Positions 18,872-27,454 of a DNA stretch of 64,000 nucleotides are shown in pieces; the first letter of the stretch is position 1, and every line of letters starts with the position of its first letter. The stretch is from assembly GCA_023442085.1 (NCBI GenBank), contig JAEZMT010000066.1, forward strand, positions 3,099 through 67,098, read 5' to 3'. The notes under the pieces are model-generated. The model searched no databases, had not been told where the DNA came from, and saw nothing but the letters and a program-made list of their open reading frames with translations. The DNA comes from Pseudomonadota bacterium (GTDB taxonomy: Bacteria; Pseudomonadota; Alphaproteobacteria; Rhizobiales; Xanthobacteraceae). Made by a program: the position numbers and the translations under genes.

Positions 18872-19363
18872 ATGAACGAGATGTCACTGGCTGAACTTTG
18901 GGTCGCCATCGCCTTCGTGGTCTTCGTCGGCATTCTCATCTATGCCGGCGCCCACCGCGCCATCGCCTCGGCGCTCGACAGCCGCGGGCAGCGCATCTCC
19001 GCCGAGCTGGAAGAGGCGCGCCGCCTCAAGGAAGAGGCGCAGAAGCTCGTCGCCGAGTTCAAGCGCAAGCAGCGCGAGGCCGAGGCCGAGGCCGAGTCCA
19101 TCGTCACCGCCGCCAAGGCGGAGGCCGAGCGCCTCGCCGCCGAGGCGAAGGCCAAGCTTGAGGATTTCGTGTCCCGCCGCACCAAGATGGCCGAGGACAA
19201 GATCGCCCAGGCGGAGCATCAGGCCGTGGCCGACGTGAAGGCCATCGCCGCCGAAGCCGCTGCCAAGGCCGCCGGAGTTCTTCTCGGCCGCGCTGCTACG
19301 GGCGACGTTGCCGACCGGCTGATCTCGAACGCCATCGGCGAGGTCAAGACCAAGCTGAACTGA
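18872..19363 (+). CDS. atpF: F0F1 ATP synthase subunit b
   Basis: A 163-aa stator subunit: an N-terminal membrane anchor (residues 7-25, WVAIAFVVFVGILIYAG) followed by a coiled coil very rich in Ala, Glu and Lys. The ATG at 18872 starts MNEMSLAELW; twelve upstream in-frame codons are excluded. It is the last gene of the F0 operon, followed 34 bp later by a strong intrinsic terminator. The F1 genes must lie elsewhere, as is usual for Hyphomicrobiales. Confidence 0.94.
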   Translation: MNEMSLAELWVAIAFVVFVGILIYAGAHRAIASALDSRGQRISAELEEARRLKEEAQKLVAEFKRKQREAEAEAESIVTAAKAEAERLAAEAKAKLEDFVSRRTKMAEDKIAQAEHQAVADVKAIAAEAAAKAAGVLLGRAATGDVADRLISNAIGEVKTKLN

Positions 19364-19397
19364 GTTCGGTTGAAGCGATCATCCTTACCGATGTCCC

Positions 19398-19424
19398 AAA
19401 AAGGCCGCCTCTGGCGGCCTTTTT
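19398..19424 (+). terminator. intrinsic terminator of the F0 ATP synthase operon
   Basis: AAAAAGGCCGCC-TCT-GGCGGCCTTTTT is a perfect GC-rich stem with a three-base loop and a five-T tail, 34 bp after atpF. Its A-tract makes it potentially bidirectional. Confidence 0.9.
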
Positions 19425-19579
19425 CGTTTCTGCGCCGTCCAGGGCCGCGCGATCCGGCCCGGGCCACGCCTCGCTTACCTGCAGCCAGAGGCCCACGGGC
19501 ACGGATTGGCCCTCGCTCCCCGTGAGCCCGGCTTCGCGGACAGCTTGATTGAGCCGCCGCGCTGGTCCATTGCTAGGGC

Positions 19580-20839
19580 ATGTGGCGCGCCGCTGACATT
19601 CGTTCTTTCAACCATAGCCGGGCGCGCGCCCGGCTGCGCGCACGGCCGAACCGGGCCGCGTTCGTCCTCCTGGCGCTGTTCACCGGCCTGACGGTCTGCG
19701 TGGATGCCCGCCCGGCCGTCGCGCAGAACGACTTTTTCTTCTTCCTGCGCCCCCCAGCCAACGTGCCGCGCGGCAATCCGCAGCCTCAGCAGCGGCAGCA
19801 ACAGCAGCAGCAGCGTCCACCCCAGAATTCCGGCTGGTGGCCCTTCCAGCCCCAGCCCGATCTCCTGCCCCCGCCGCCCCAGCAGGCCAAGCCCCAGGCC
19901 CCGGCCGAGCCGACGGGCGTGGTTTATGGCTCCGCCGATGCCGCGAGCCAGGGCAAGCGCGTGCCGCCGAGCCAGTTCGTGCTGGTGCTGGGCGACCGCC
20001 TCGCCGGCCAGCTGGCGCAGGGCCTCGCCGATTCCTACGTACCCGAGCGCCAGCGCATCGCTATCGTCGACAACACCGTCGATGAAAGTGGCTTCCTGCC
20101 GACGCCGGTGGACTGGCTGACGCGCCTGCCCGATGCCATCGCCGCCGCGCGCCCCTCGGTGACCGTGGTGGCGCTCGGCTCGGACGATCTCCAGCCCATC
20201 AAGGACGGGGACATCCAGGCCGAGCCGCTGACGGAGCGCTGGAACGAACTCTACGGCAAGCGCGTGGACGAGGTGCTCGCCGCCCTGCGGGAGAAAGCCG
20301 GGCGGGTCATTGTTGTCGGCCTCGCCCCTGTCGCCAGCGGCCAGCTCTCCGACGATTATGCCAAGCTGAACGAGATCCTGCGTGCCCGTGTGGCCCGGGC
20401 CGGGTTCACTTTCGCCAATGTGTGGGACGGCTTCGTCGACGAGGACGGGAAATACATGGCGAACGGCCCGGCGGTGGATGGCCAGCGCCGGCGCCTGCGC
20501 TTCAACGACGGCGTGCGCTTCACCCGCGCGGGCGGGCGCAAGCTCGCGTTCTTCGTGCAGAAGGACGTCAACCGGATGCTGGAGGAGAGCGCGGGCGCCA
20601 AGGCCGCGCCGACGCCGGACGCCACCAGCGGGCCGACACGCCCCGCCGCTCTGGCCGGCGCCCCAACCACCGGCCGTGACGCCCCGCGCCCCGATGCGGT
20701 GCAGGTTTCAACCAGCGCGATGTCGGCGGCGAAGGTGCTCAAGGATGGTGTCGCACCGCCCCCCGTGCGGGGACGGGCAGATGATTTCACCTGGCCGCCG
20801 CCGGGTGCCGAGCCGCCTGCGGCGACGCCCGCGCGCTGA
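19580..20839 (+). CDS. secreted DUF459/SGNH-hydrolase-like protein
   Basis: A 419-aa protein with an N-terminal signal or anchor (residues about 26-48, AAFVLLALFTGLTVCVDARP, ending near AVAQ). A Gln/Pro-rich linker encoded by CAG-type repeats follows (about 66-115), then an SGNH-fold domain (about 130-335) with VLVLGDRLAGQL (GDR where active GDSL enzymes have GDS), VVALGSDD and a late RFNDGVRFTRAGGRKLAFF segment typical of DUF459. The missing Ser suggests it is not a classical esterase. The C-terminal tail is Pro/Ala-rich. The role is probably in the envelope. The start could be later if the Arg-rich leader is not translated. Confidence 0.7.
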   Translation: MWRAADIRSFNHSRARARLRARPNRAAFVLLALFTGLTVCVDARPAVAQNDFFFFLRPPANVPRGNPQPQQRQQQQQQRPPQNSGWWPFQPQPDLLPPPPQQAKPQAPAEPTGVVYGSADAASQGKRVPPSQFVLVLGDRLAGQLAQGLADSYVPERQRIAIVDNTVDESGFLPTPVDWLTRLPDAIAAARPSVTVVALGSDDLQPIKDGDIQAEPLTERWNELYGKRVDEVLAALREKAGRVIVVGLAPVASGQLSDDYAKLNEILRARVARAGFTFANVWDGFVDEDGKYMANGPAVDGQRRRLRFNDGVRFTRAGGRKLAFFVQKDVNRMLEESAGAKAAPTPDATSGPTRPAALAGAPTTGRDAPRPDAVQVSTSAMSAAKVLKDGVAPPPVRGRADDFTWPPPGAEPPAATPAR

Positions 20840-20977
20840 GCGCCGGCGGGTCCCGGTGCCGCCAGCCGGAGCGGTGCCGCAGCGCGGCAAAATCCGCTTT
20901 TCAAAGCCCAAGCGGCGCTTTACCGATTTGCAGAGAGAAGTGCGGGCGCCGCCCGCCGCATCGGTCGAGGAGCCGTC

Positions 20978-21877
20978 ATGTCCGAGGGAAATTCCGCCGC
21001 GTCCATCCGTCCGCGCCGCAGTGTCCTCTACATGCCCGGCTCCAACGCCCGCGCGCTCGAAAAGGCGCGCACCCTGCCCGCCGACGCGGTGATTCTCGAC
21101 CTTGAGGATGCGGTGGCGCCCGACGCCAAGGTGGAAGCGCGCGGCCGTATCGTGGAGACGGTGAAGGCTGGCGGCTTCGGCCCGCGTGAGGTGGTCATCC
21201 GCATCAACGGCCTCGATACGCCCTGGGGCCCCGACGACCTCGAAGCTGCCGCCACCGCGACGCCCGACGCGATCCTGCTGCCCAAGGTGCAGTCGGTGGA
21301 GCAACTCGTCACGGTTGGTCGCCGGCTGAAGGCGCTCGACGTGCCGGCCACTACGCGTGTGTGGGCCATGATCGAGACGCCGCTGGCGATCCTCGACATC
21401 AAGGCCATTGCCGCCGCCGCGCAGGACCCGCTCACCCGCCTGTCCGTGTTCGTCCTCGGCACCAACGACCTCGCCAAGGAAACCCGCGCCGCCCTCGTGC
21501 CCGGCCGCGCGCCCATGGTGGGCTGGCTCAGCCTGGTGGTGGCCGCCGCCCGCGTCTATGGCGTGGACGTGCTCGATGGCGTGTGGAACCAGTTCCAGGA
21601 CCTCGACGGCTTCAAGGCCGAGTGCGCCCAAGGCGTCGAATTCGGCATGGACGGCAAGACGCTGATTCATCCGAACCAGATCGAGCCCTGCAACATCGCC
21701 TTCAGCCCGCCCGAGGCGGACGTGGCGCGCGCCCGCGCCATCATCGCCGCCTTCGCGCTGCCGGAGAATGCCGGCAAGGGCGTCATCACGCTGGACGGCC
21801 GCATGGTGGAGCTGCTCCACGCCGAGATGGCCAAGCGCACCGTCGCGTTGGCCGACGCCATCGCCGCGCGCGGCTGA
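20978..21877 (+). CDS. HpcH/HpaI/CitE-family CoA ester lyase, (3S)-malyl-CoA thioesterase (Mcl2)-like
   Basis: A 299-aa TIM-barrel enzyme acting on malyl- or citramalyl-type CoA esters. Key motifs are RSVLYMPGSNARALEKA, the metal-site acids in DAVILDLEDAVAPD, VIRINGLDTPWG, LPKVQS, VWAMIETP, VLGTNDLAKE and FGMDGKTLIHP. The sequence resembles Rhodobacter Mcl2 more than Mcl1, by recollection of those families. A mesaconyl-CoA hydratase-like gene lies 2 kb downstream, which supports a role in the ethylmalonyl-CoA or a related C4/C5-CoA pathway. The exact reaction (lyase or thioesterase) is not decided. Confidence 0.82.
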   Translation: MSEGNSAASIRPRRSVLYMPGSNARALEKARTLPADAVILDLEDAVAPDAKVEARGRIVETVKAGGFGPREVVIRINGLDTPWGPDDLEAAATATPDAILLPKVQSVEQLVTVGRRLKALDVPATTRVWAMIETPLAILDIKAIAAAAQDPLTRLSVFVLGTNDLAKETRAALVPGRAPMVGWLSLVVAAARVYGVDVLDGVWNQFQDLDGFKAECAQGVEFGMDGKTLIHPNQIEPCNIAFSPPEADVARARAIIAAFALPENAGKGVITLDGRMVELLHAEMAKRTVALADAIAARG

Positions 21878-21884
21878 CCCCGTC

Positions 21885-22589
21885 ATGAGCACGCCTGCGG
21901 CAACGCCGCCTCCTCCGCCCCTGCGCATCGTCATGCTCGCCTATCCCGACATGACCCAGCTCGACCTCACCGGCCCTTTCGAGGTGTTCGCCCGGCTGCC
22001 CGGCGCGAAGATCGACATCGTCTGGAAAATCGGCACCAGGCCGGTGAAAGACGCGGCGGGCCTCGCCATCATGCCGACTGCCGCCTTCAAGGAAATGTCC
22101 GGCTGCGACGTGCTGTTCGTTCCCGGCGGGCCGGGCCAGCTGGAGCTGATGGAAGATCGGGAGACCCTTGGCTTTCTCCAGGAGATGGCGGCCGGCGCGC
22201 GCTATGTGACGTCGGTCTGCACCGGCTCGCTGATCCTCGGTGCCGCCGGGCTGCTGAAGGGATACCGCGCCACCTGCCACTGGCTGTCGCTGCCGCAACT
22301 CGCCCACCTTGGGGCGATCCCGGTGGAGGAGCGGGTGGTGGTGGACCGAAACCGCCTCACAGGCGCCGGCGTCTCCTCGGGCATCGACCTTGCGCTGGCT
22401 TTGGCGACTGAGATTGCTGGCGCGGACGAGGCGCGGCGCATCACCCTCGCCATCGAGTACCAGCCCGAGCCGCCCTTCCCGCCCCGCGACAGGGAGGATC
22501 CTCGCCTTGTGGAGGAGGTGCGCGGCCGGACGCAGGGCTTCCAGGACAGACGCGACGCCGTCGCCCGCCGCATCGGCGCGCGGCTCTGA
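21885..22589 (+). CDS. DJ-1/PfpI family protein, isonitrile hydratase-like
   Basis: A 234-aa protein of the class I glutamine amidotransferase-like superfamily. The nucleophile-elbow cysteine is in VTSVCTGSLILGAAGLL, a motif shared with isonitrile hydratase InhA and the sensor domains of GlxA regulators. The acid partner lies in YPDMTQLDLTGPFEVF. It starts 7 bases after the CoA-lyase stop, so it is translated from the same message. The frame extends 39 codons upstream over the lyase gene and is excluded. The reaction is uncertain, and no isonitrile-related gene is nearby. Confidence 0.8.
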   Translation: MSTPAATPPPPPLRIVMLAYPDMTQLDLTGPFEVFARLPGAKIDIVWKIGTRPVKDAAGLAIMPTAAFKEMSGCDVLFVPGGPGQLELMEDRETLGFLQEMAAGARYVTSVCTGSLILGAAGLLKGYRATCHWLSLPQLAHLGAIPVEERVVVDRNRLTGAGVSSGIDLALALATEIAGADEARRITLAIEYQPEPPFPPRDREDPRLVEEVRGRTQGFQDRRDAVARRIGARL

Positions 22590-22609
22590 CACCCGAGGGG
22601 GGACGAACC

Positions 22610-22813
22610 ATGAAGCTCTATCGCTACCTCACTGGCCCGGACGACGCCGCCTTCTGCAAGCGCGTGTCGGCCGCCCTCAACCGGGGCTGGCAGCTGCACG
22701 GCGCGCCGACGCTGACCTTCGACAGCGTGCAGGGGCGCGTCATCTGCGGTCAGGCCATCGTCAAGGAAGTGGAGGGCGAGTGGTCGGACGCGGTGGTGCT
22801 CTCAGAGCATTGA
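22610..22813 (+). CDS. DUF1737 domain-containing protein
   Basis: A 67-aa protein with the DUF1737 pattern: an aromatic start MKLYRYLTG, FCKRVSAALNRGWQLHG, then a short strand and GQAIVKE. The ribosome site AGGGGGGAC is good. It lies 20 bp after the DJ-1 gene in the same direction, so it probably ends a three-gene operon. Function is unknown. Confidence 0.8.
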   Translation: MKLYRYLTGPDDAAFCKRVSAALNRGWQLHGAPTLTFDSVQGRVICGQAIVKEVEGEWSDAVVLSEH

Positions 22814-22846
22814 GGCCGTGAACGCGGCTGCGGACACGGCTGGGGA

Positions 22847-23761
22847 TCAGGCCGCCGTCGCCGCGGCCGCGGCGGCATGGCCGGGCATGAGCACGATGGA
22901 CACGTCCACCTCGTCGCCCGCCTCGCGGAATTCCCGCTTCACCGCCTCGGTGAGCTTGGCCACCACCGCGCGGGCATGGGCGACCGTCCAGTCGCTCTCG
23001 AAACCGAGATGCAGCTCCACGAACATCTTGCCGCCGAACTGGCGGGTGCGGATGTCGCCCAGTTCGTCGAAATCGTCGAAGTGGGTGGTCAGCACCTTGA
23101 GGATGCGCAGCTGTCCCGCTTCATCGATGGCTTGGTCGAGCAGCGAGGCGACCGAGTTCGAGAGCATGGCGTAGATGTTGTAGATCATGAACCCTATGAC
23201 CACGAACGAGCCCATCGGATCGAGGTAGTACAGGATCGGGATGTTGTTAAAGATCGACAGGATCACCGTGACCGTGAACACCGAGCCCGAGGCGATGGCC
23301 GAGACGAGGTGCACGCGGGCCTGAGCAGCCAGCACCGGCGAATGGGTCTCGTGAGCGAGGCGGGTCGCTTTGCGGTTCAGGATCACATTGCCGATCACCG
23401 CCAGCGCCGCCACGAAGAGGCCCAGCTCGGCGCCGTCCACGCCCTCCGGATGCATCACGCGGATGATGGCGCGGGTGCCGGCGATGACCACCAGAATGGT
23501 CTGCAGCAGCGCGATCATCAGCTCGGCGAGGTTTTCGAGCTTGCCGAGGCCGTAGGCATATTTGCCGGCGTGGGCCTTGTGGGCCAGCTTCAGCACCAGC
23601 CAGCAGGCGGTGAGGGCGGTGAGATCGAAGGAGGTGGCGAGGAGGTCGGTGAGGATCGCCGCCGAATTGGTGAGCGTCGCGGCGAGGATGTAGAAGGGGA
23701 AGAGGCAGGCCGTGAAGATCATGGCCTGAAATGACAGCTTCTGGCTCGCCGAACCCGACAC
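22847..23761 (-). CDS. cation diffusion facilitator-like membrane protein with altered metal site
   Basis: A 304-aa CDF-fold protein with six membrane segments and a C-terminal cytosolic domain (about 215-295). Aligning by eye to YiiP through the YGLGKLENLAEL motif, the TM2 metal motif DxxxD reads ATSFD, and the TM5 motif HxxxD reads HLVSA. Two of four canonical A-site ligands are therefore Ala. Transport of Zn2+ or Fe2+ by the standard site is doubtful. The GTG at 23761 is chosen because AGAGGGGGC sits upstream; in-frame starts at 23824 and 23833 lack ribosome sites. A poly-Ala C-terminus is present. Confidence 0.8.
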   Translation of the reverse strand: MSGSASQKLSFQAMIFTACLFPFYILAATLTNSAAILTDLLATSFDLTALTACWLVLKLAHKAHAGKYAYGLGKLENLAELMIALLQTILVVIAGTRAIIRVMHPEGVDGAELGLFVAALAVIGNVILNRKATRLAHETHSPVLAAQARVHLVSAIASGSVFTVTVILSIFNNIPILYYLDPMGSFVVIGFMIYNIYAMLSNSVASLLDQAIDEAGQLRILKVLTTHFDDFDELGDIRTRQFGGKMFVELHLGFESDWTVAHARAVVAKLTEAVKREFREAGDEVDVSIVLMPGHAAAAAATAA

Positions 23762-23954
23762 GAACGCCCCCTCTTTCCGCTTCGCCTTCCGGAGCGGCCC
23801 AGCACCTCTTCGGAACGCACCCATGAGGACCATGAGGGGGGCATGCGTCAAGCCGAACCGGCATTGCGGCCGCAATTCGGCACCTTCTCCCTTCGGCCTG
23901 TTGCGTCGCACCCACGCGCTCTGCAACATGCGCCGACAAACGGGGGGACCCTAG

Positions 23955-25007
23955 ATGAGCAAGACCAACCGGGGCAATTTCTTCGAGGATTTCAGCGTCG
24001 GCCAGGTGATCCGCCACGCGACGCCGCGCACCGTGACGGTGGGTGACGTGAGCCTCTACAGCGCCCTGTACGGCACCCGCTTCGCGGTCCAGTCGGCCGA
24101 CACCTTCGCCCAGGACATCGGCTATCCCGCCGCCCCGGTGGACGACCTGCTCGTGTTTCACACCGTGTTCGGCAAGACGGTGCCGGACATCTCGCTCAAC
24201 GCCGTGGCGAACCTCGGCTATGCGGGTGGGCGCTTCCTCGCTCCGGTCTATCCGGGCGACACCCTCACCGCCGTCTCCGAGGTCATCGGCCTCAGGGAGA
24301 ATTCCAACGGCCAGAGCGGCGTCGTCTATGTCCGCTCGGTGGGTTTCAATCAGGACGGCGCCGAGGTGCTGGACTATGTGCGCTGGGTGATGGTGCGCAA
24401 GGCCGACCCCTCCCTCCCCGCCCCCGATCCGGTCGTTCCGACCCTTCCGGCAGCGCTGGCGCCCGATGCGCTCGGCGGCGCCGTGCCGGTGCTCGACATC
24501 GAGGGCTGGCGGGATGACCTCTCCGGCTCCACCGCCCGCTTCTCGGACTATGCGGTGGGCGAGCGCATCGACCATGTGGACGGCATGACGGTGGAGGAGG
24601 CGGAGCACATGATCGCCACGCGCCTCTACCAGAACACGGCGAAGGTCCATTTCAACCAGTTCACCGAGGGCCAGGGCCGCTTCGGGCGCCGGCTCATTTA
24701 TGGCGGGCACGTCATCTCGATCGCCCGCGCCCTGTCGTTCAACGGCCTCGCCAACGCCTTCCACATCGCCGCCATCAACGGCGGGCGGCATGTTGCGCCG
24801 CTGTTCGCGGGCCTCACCGTGCATGCTTGGAGCGAAGTGCTGGACGCGCAGGAGCTGCCGGGCCGCGATGATGTGGGCGCGCTCCGCCTGCGCACCGTCG
24901 CGACCAAGGACCAGCCGACCGCCGACTTCCCCCTGAAGGCCGAGAACGGCGACTATGACCCGAGCGTGATCCTCGATCTCGACTACTGGGCGCTGATCCC
25001 GCGCTGA
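23955..25007 (+). CDS. mch: MaoC-family dehydratase, mesaconyl-CoA hydratase-like
   Basis: A 350-aa double hot-dog protein of the MaoC/(R)-hydratase group. Two related halves are visible: residues about 8-150 (FFEDFSVGQVIRHATPRTVT) and about 185-345 (RFSDYAVGERIDHVDGMTVE, with HFNQFTEGQ and RLIYGGHVISIARAL). Size and both halves match mesaconyl-CoA hydratase, which converts mesaconyl-CoA to beta-methylmalyl-CoA in the ethylmalonyl-CoA pathway. A CoA-ester lyase gene just upstream supports this. GGGGGGACC precedes the ATG. The 3' end overlaps the convergent esterase gene by 25 bp. The symbol is assigned by similarity and is not certain. Confidence 0.75.
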   Translation: MSKTNRGNFFEDFSVGQVIRHATPRTVTVGDVSLYSALYGTRFAVQSADTFAQDIGYPAAPVDDLLVFHTVFGKTVPDISLNAVANLGYAGGRFLAPVYPGDTLTAVSEVIGLRENSNGQSGVVYVRSVGFNQDGAEVLDYVRWVMVRKADPSLPAPDPVVPTLPAALAPDALGGAVPVLDIEGWRDDLSGSTARFSDYAVGERIDHVDGMTVEEAEHMIATRLYQNTAKVHFNQFTEGQGRFGRRLIYGGHVISIARALSFNGLANAFHIAAINGGRHVAPLFAGLTVHAWSEVLDAQELPGRDDVGALRLRTVATKDQPTADFPLKAENGDYDPSVILDLDYWALIPR

Positions 25008-26242
25008 CCCGCAGCGCCGGACGCTCCCCCGGCAGAAGCCGCGGGGGGCGCAGCGCTGGCGCCTTGTGGCTTGGCCGCGGGCGATCTGGCTTCCGGCGGC
25101 TTGGCGGCGGGTGACTTGCTGCCGTCGGCAGGCGTGGCGCTCGCCGGAGCCGGCTTGGCCGCCGCGCCGGACGCGGCAGGCTTCGGCTTCGGCTTGCGCG
25201 GAGGCACGACGGGGGGCGGCGCGGCGGGCAGACCGCCATAGACCGACATGAAGCGCCACATTTCCTCGCCCGCATCAATGTCATGGCTGCGCAGGCCGAG
25301 AAACGGCGTCGCGAGGTCCGGCTTGGTCTCGACCATGGCCGGGGACTGGTGGCCGCCGCGCTCGATGGTGATGAGTTCCACGGCGCTGCCGTCCCGGCAC
25401 TCATCCCAGCGGCTGGCGACGGCGGTGGTGCCGTCGCCGGGCGCGAGGTCGGGCAGCTTGCTGGCCTTGGCCGGCCCGCATCCGTCCAGCGCGGCATAAA
25501 GGCGGGCGCTGTCGGGCGCCGAGAGGGTCGAGCCCAGCGGCGTCCAGAAGCCGCCATAGCCGATCACCGAATCCGCCGTTCCGTGAATGAACTGGATGGA
25601 GATCGGCCGCGCGGGCTTGCACTCTTCCCGGTAATTGGCCGGGGCGGTGGACATGATGGCCGAATAGGCGGCGAACAGCTCGGTGTGTTCGCAGGCCATG
25701 CGCTGCACCATGAAGCCGCCGTTGGAGATGCCGGTGAGATAGATGCGGTTCGGATCGGCGATGCCGTCCGCCGCCAGCCGCCGCGCCAGCGCCACAAGGA
25801 ATGCCACGTCGTCACCCGGCCGCAGCATCATCTTCAGCCGCATGGCCGCCGGCCGCCCGTCGTTCCATGTGCGGCCCTCACCCTCCGGATAGACCGCGAC
25901 AAAGCCATGCTTCGCCGCAGCGTCGTCGAGGCCGAAATAGGCGCGGAAGCTTTCCGGGGTCTGCGCGGCGCCATGGAGCGCGATCACCGTGGGCGCCGGC
26001 GTGATCACGCCGTCGGGCGTCACCACCACATAGCGGCGCGTCTCGCCATTGACCGACAGCCGGAGGTCCTGGACCGATTCCGCGCGAACGGGTGTGGACA
26101 AGGACCAAATGAGGAACAAAAAGAGACTGGTCAGGAACATCCATCGACCAGCGGCGCCCGGCCGCAGCCACGATTGCCGCACGTCTAAAGTCGGAGCCTG
26201 GGGTACGGGGCAACCTTGCAAAGAGGCGACGGAACCTGTCAT
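24983..26242 (-). CDS. secreted PHB-depolymerase/LpqC-type esterase
   Basis: A 419-aa alpha/beta hydrolase. A signal peptide lies around residues 35-54 (FLTSLFLFLIWSLSTPVRA), after a long n-region if the ATG at 26242 is used. An ATG at 26140 gives a more normal signal peptide but lacks a ribosome site. The catalytic Ser is in GISNGGFM, the oxyanion region is VIALHGAAQTPESF, and Asp and His are in FIHGTADSVIGYGG and ERGGHQSP. The C-terminal 80 residues are low-complexity Pro/Ala/Lys. It probably cleaves short PHA oligomers or other esters outside the cytoplasm. It overlaps the convergent MaoC gene by 25 bp. Confidence 0.78.
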   Translation of the reverse strand: MTGSVASLQGCPVPQAPTLDVRQSWLRPGAAGRWMFLTSLFLFLIWSLSTPVRAESVQDLRLSVNGETRRYVVVTPDGVITPAPTVIALHGAAQTPESFRAYFGLDDAAAKHGFVAVYPEGEGRTWNDGRPAAMRLKMMLRPGDDVAFLVALARRLAADGIADPNRIYLTGISNGGFMVQRMACEHTELFAAYSAIMSTAPANYREECKPARPISIQFIHGTADSVIGYGGFWTPLGSTLSAPDSARLYAALDGCGPAKASKLPDLAPGDGTTAVASRWDECRDGSAVELITIERGGHQSPAMVETKPDLATPFLGLRSHDIDAGEEMWRFMSVYGGLPAAPPPVVPPRKPKPKPAASGAAAKPAPASATPADGSKSPAAKPPEARSPAAKPQGASAAPPAASAGGASGAAGQRGISAQ

Positions 26243-26385
26243 GAGCGCAATAAGCCTCTTGAAACAAATGGATTTTATTGCGGCCGCCGCCCTTGCCAGC
26301 GCATGAAGGCTTGCCTTGCGAATACGGCGGCCGCGGGGCGGAGGTGTGTCATCGCGGTCACACACGCGGCCGCTCCGCTGTCATT

Positions 26386-26399
26386 TTGATCTAGATCAA
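26386..26399. promoter_or_regulatory. FNR/FixK-type box upstream of ompW
   Basis: TTGATCTAGATCAA is a perfect match to the TTGAT-N4-ATCAA anaerobox, centred about 74 bp upstream of the ompW start. FnrN/FixK proteins activate micro-aerobic genes from such sites in Hyphomicrobiales, and E. coli ompW is also FNR-linked. It may also influence the divergent esterase gene. Confidence 0.75.
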
Positions 26400-26466
26400 A
26401 CTGCACAAGCCCGCTCGGGAGGAAGTCTTTCCCATCAGTTACCTCAAAGGGTTTTGGGAGCGGGGC

Positions 26467-27153
26467 ATGTCGAAGCTCGGACTTGGTATCATTCTCGCGG
26501 CGGGGCTCAGCGCCCTCGTTGCCGGCAGCGCGTCCGCCGCCGATCTGTCCACCCCGGTCTACAAGGCGCCGGCGGTCGAGGCACCCCTCAGCCCCTGGCA
26601 GATCCGCGTGCGTGCCCTTTACGTTGTGCCGGACGCTGGCGGTTCGGTGACGGGCATTCCCGGCTCTGACCTCTCCATCTCCAATTCGGTCGTTCCCGAA
26701 CTGGACATCACCTATTACTTCACGAAGAACATCGCCGCCGAACTCATCCTCGGCGTGACCCCCCACGACATCGATGGCGCGGGGACCATCGCCGGTCTCG
26801 GCCAGGTCGGCAAGGTGTGGCTGCTGCCCCCCACCCTCACCCTGCAGTACCACTTCACCGATTTCGGCCCCTTCAAGCCGTACATAGGCGCCGGCGTGAA
26901 CTACACCGCCTTCTTCAGCCAGGACGCCACCAACCCGGCCTTCGCCTCGCTGAAGGTCAACGATGCGTGGGGCTTCGCCCTGCAGGCCGGCTTCGACTGG
27001 ATGTTCGATCGCCACTGGGGCATCAACGTCGACGTGAAGAAGATCTTCCTGCAGCCCGACTTCCTGCTGCAGACGGTCGGCGGCGCCTACCTGCAGGGCA
27101 CCGCGCAGATCAACCCCTGGATCTTCGGCACGGGCGTGACCTACCGCTTCTGA
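26467..27153 (+). CDS. ompW: OmpW family outer-membrane protein
   Basis: A 228-aa beta-barrel. The signal peptide covers residues 1-24 (MSKLGLGIILAAGLSALVAG, cut after SASA). The OmpW features are QIRVRALYVVPD, the NSVVPELDITYYFTKNIAAELILG strands, LLPPTLTLQYHF and YIGAGVNYTAFF, and it ends in a terminal aromatic (TYRF), as outer-membrane barrels do. Family knowledge: a small hydrophobic-solute channel, often induced by stress or low oxygen. A perfect FNR-type box lies upstream and a strong terminator downstream, so it is monocistronic. Confidence 0.92.
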   Translation: MSKLGLGIILAAGLSALVAGSASAADLSTPVYKAPAVEAPLSPWQIRVRALYVVPDAGGSVTGIPGSDLSISNSVVPELDITYYFTKNIAAELILGVTPHDIDGAGTIAGLGQVGKVWLLPPTLTLQYHFTDFGPFKPYIGAGVNYTAFFSQDATNPAFASLKVNDAWGFALQAGFDWMFDRHWGINVDVKKIFLQPDFLLQTVGGAYLQGTAQINPWIFGTGVTYRF

Positions 27154-27177
27154 TCGTCCGATCCCATCGTATTCAAG

Positions 27178-27208
27178 AAAACGCCGGGCTTGCCCGGCGT
27201 TTTTTTTC
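27178..27208 (+). terminator. intrinsic terminator after ompW
   Basis: ACGCCGGGC-TTG-CCCGGCGT is a nearly perfect stem followed by eight T, 25 bp after the ompW stop. Confidence 0.92.
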
Positions 27209-27454
27209 GCCCGCGCACGACAGGGCCGCCACCGTCACGGGCCAGTTGCCCTTACGATGGGCGCGGGCTTCGGGTTTTTGGCTTGCGGAGCGTTGGCACC
27301 GCAACAATCGGTCGCTACAAGCGCCGGCATAGGACGATCATCCAATTGCCTGCCGCTGCGTATCGATCTTTAAAGCCCCCAAGGTGCTTTGGAATCGTTG
27401 CGAAGAGACGACGATTGAGATACCTGATCGATCGATTTTTTAGGAGGAGGCCCC
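27209..27454. other. upstream region of the sdh operon
   Basis: About 245 bp between the ompW terminator and sdhC. The part nearest sdhC (27360-27445) is less GC-rich and should hold the promoter; TTGCGA with TACCTG at 17-bp spacing is visible but weak. The strong AGGAGGAGG ribosome site is at 27442-27450. No gene was found. Confidence 0.45.

Noticed and set aside
19785..19830. CAG-type microsatellite considered as a functional repeat
   Set aside because: It encodes a Gln/Pro-rich linker of the DUF459 protein; no evidence for more than low-complexity coding sequence.
23247..25259. 670-codon minus-strand frame opposite the MaoC gene
   Set aside because: No domain; it runs through the CDF start region in a different frame and lacks a ribosome site.
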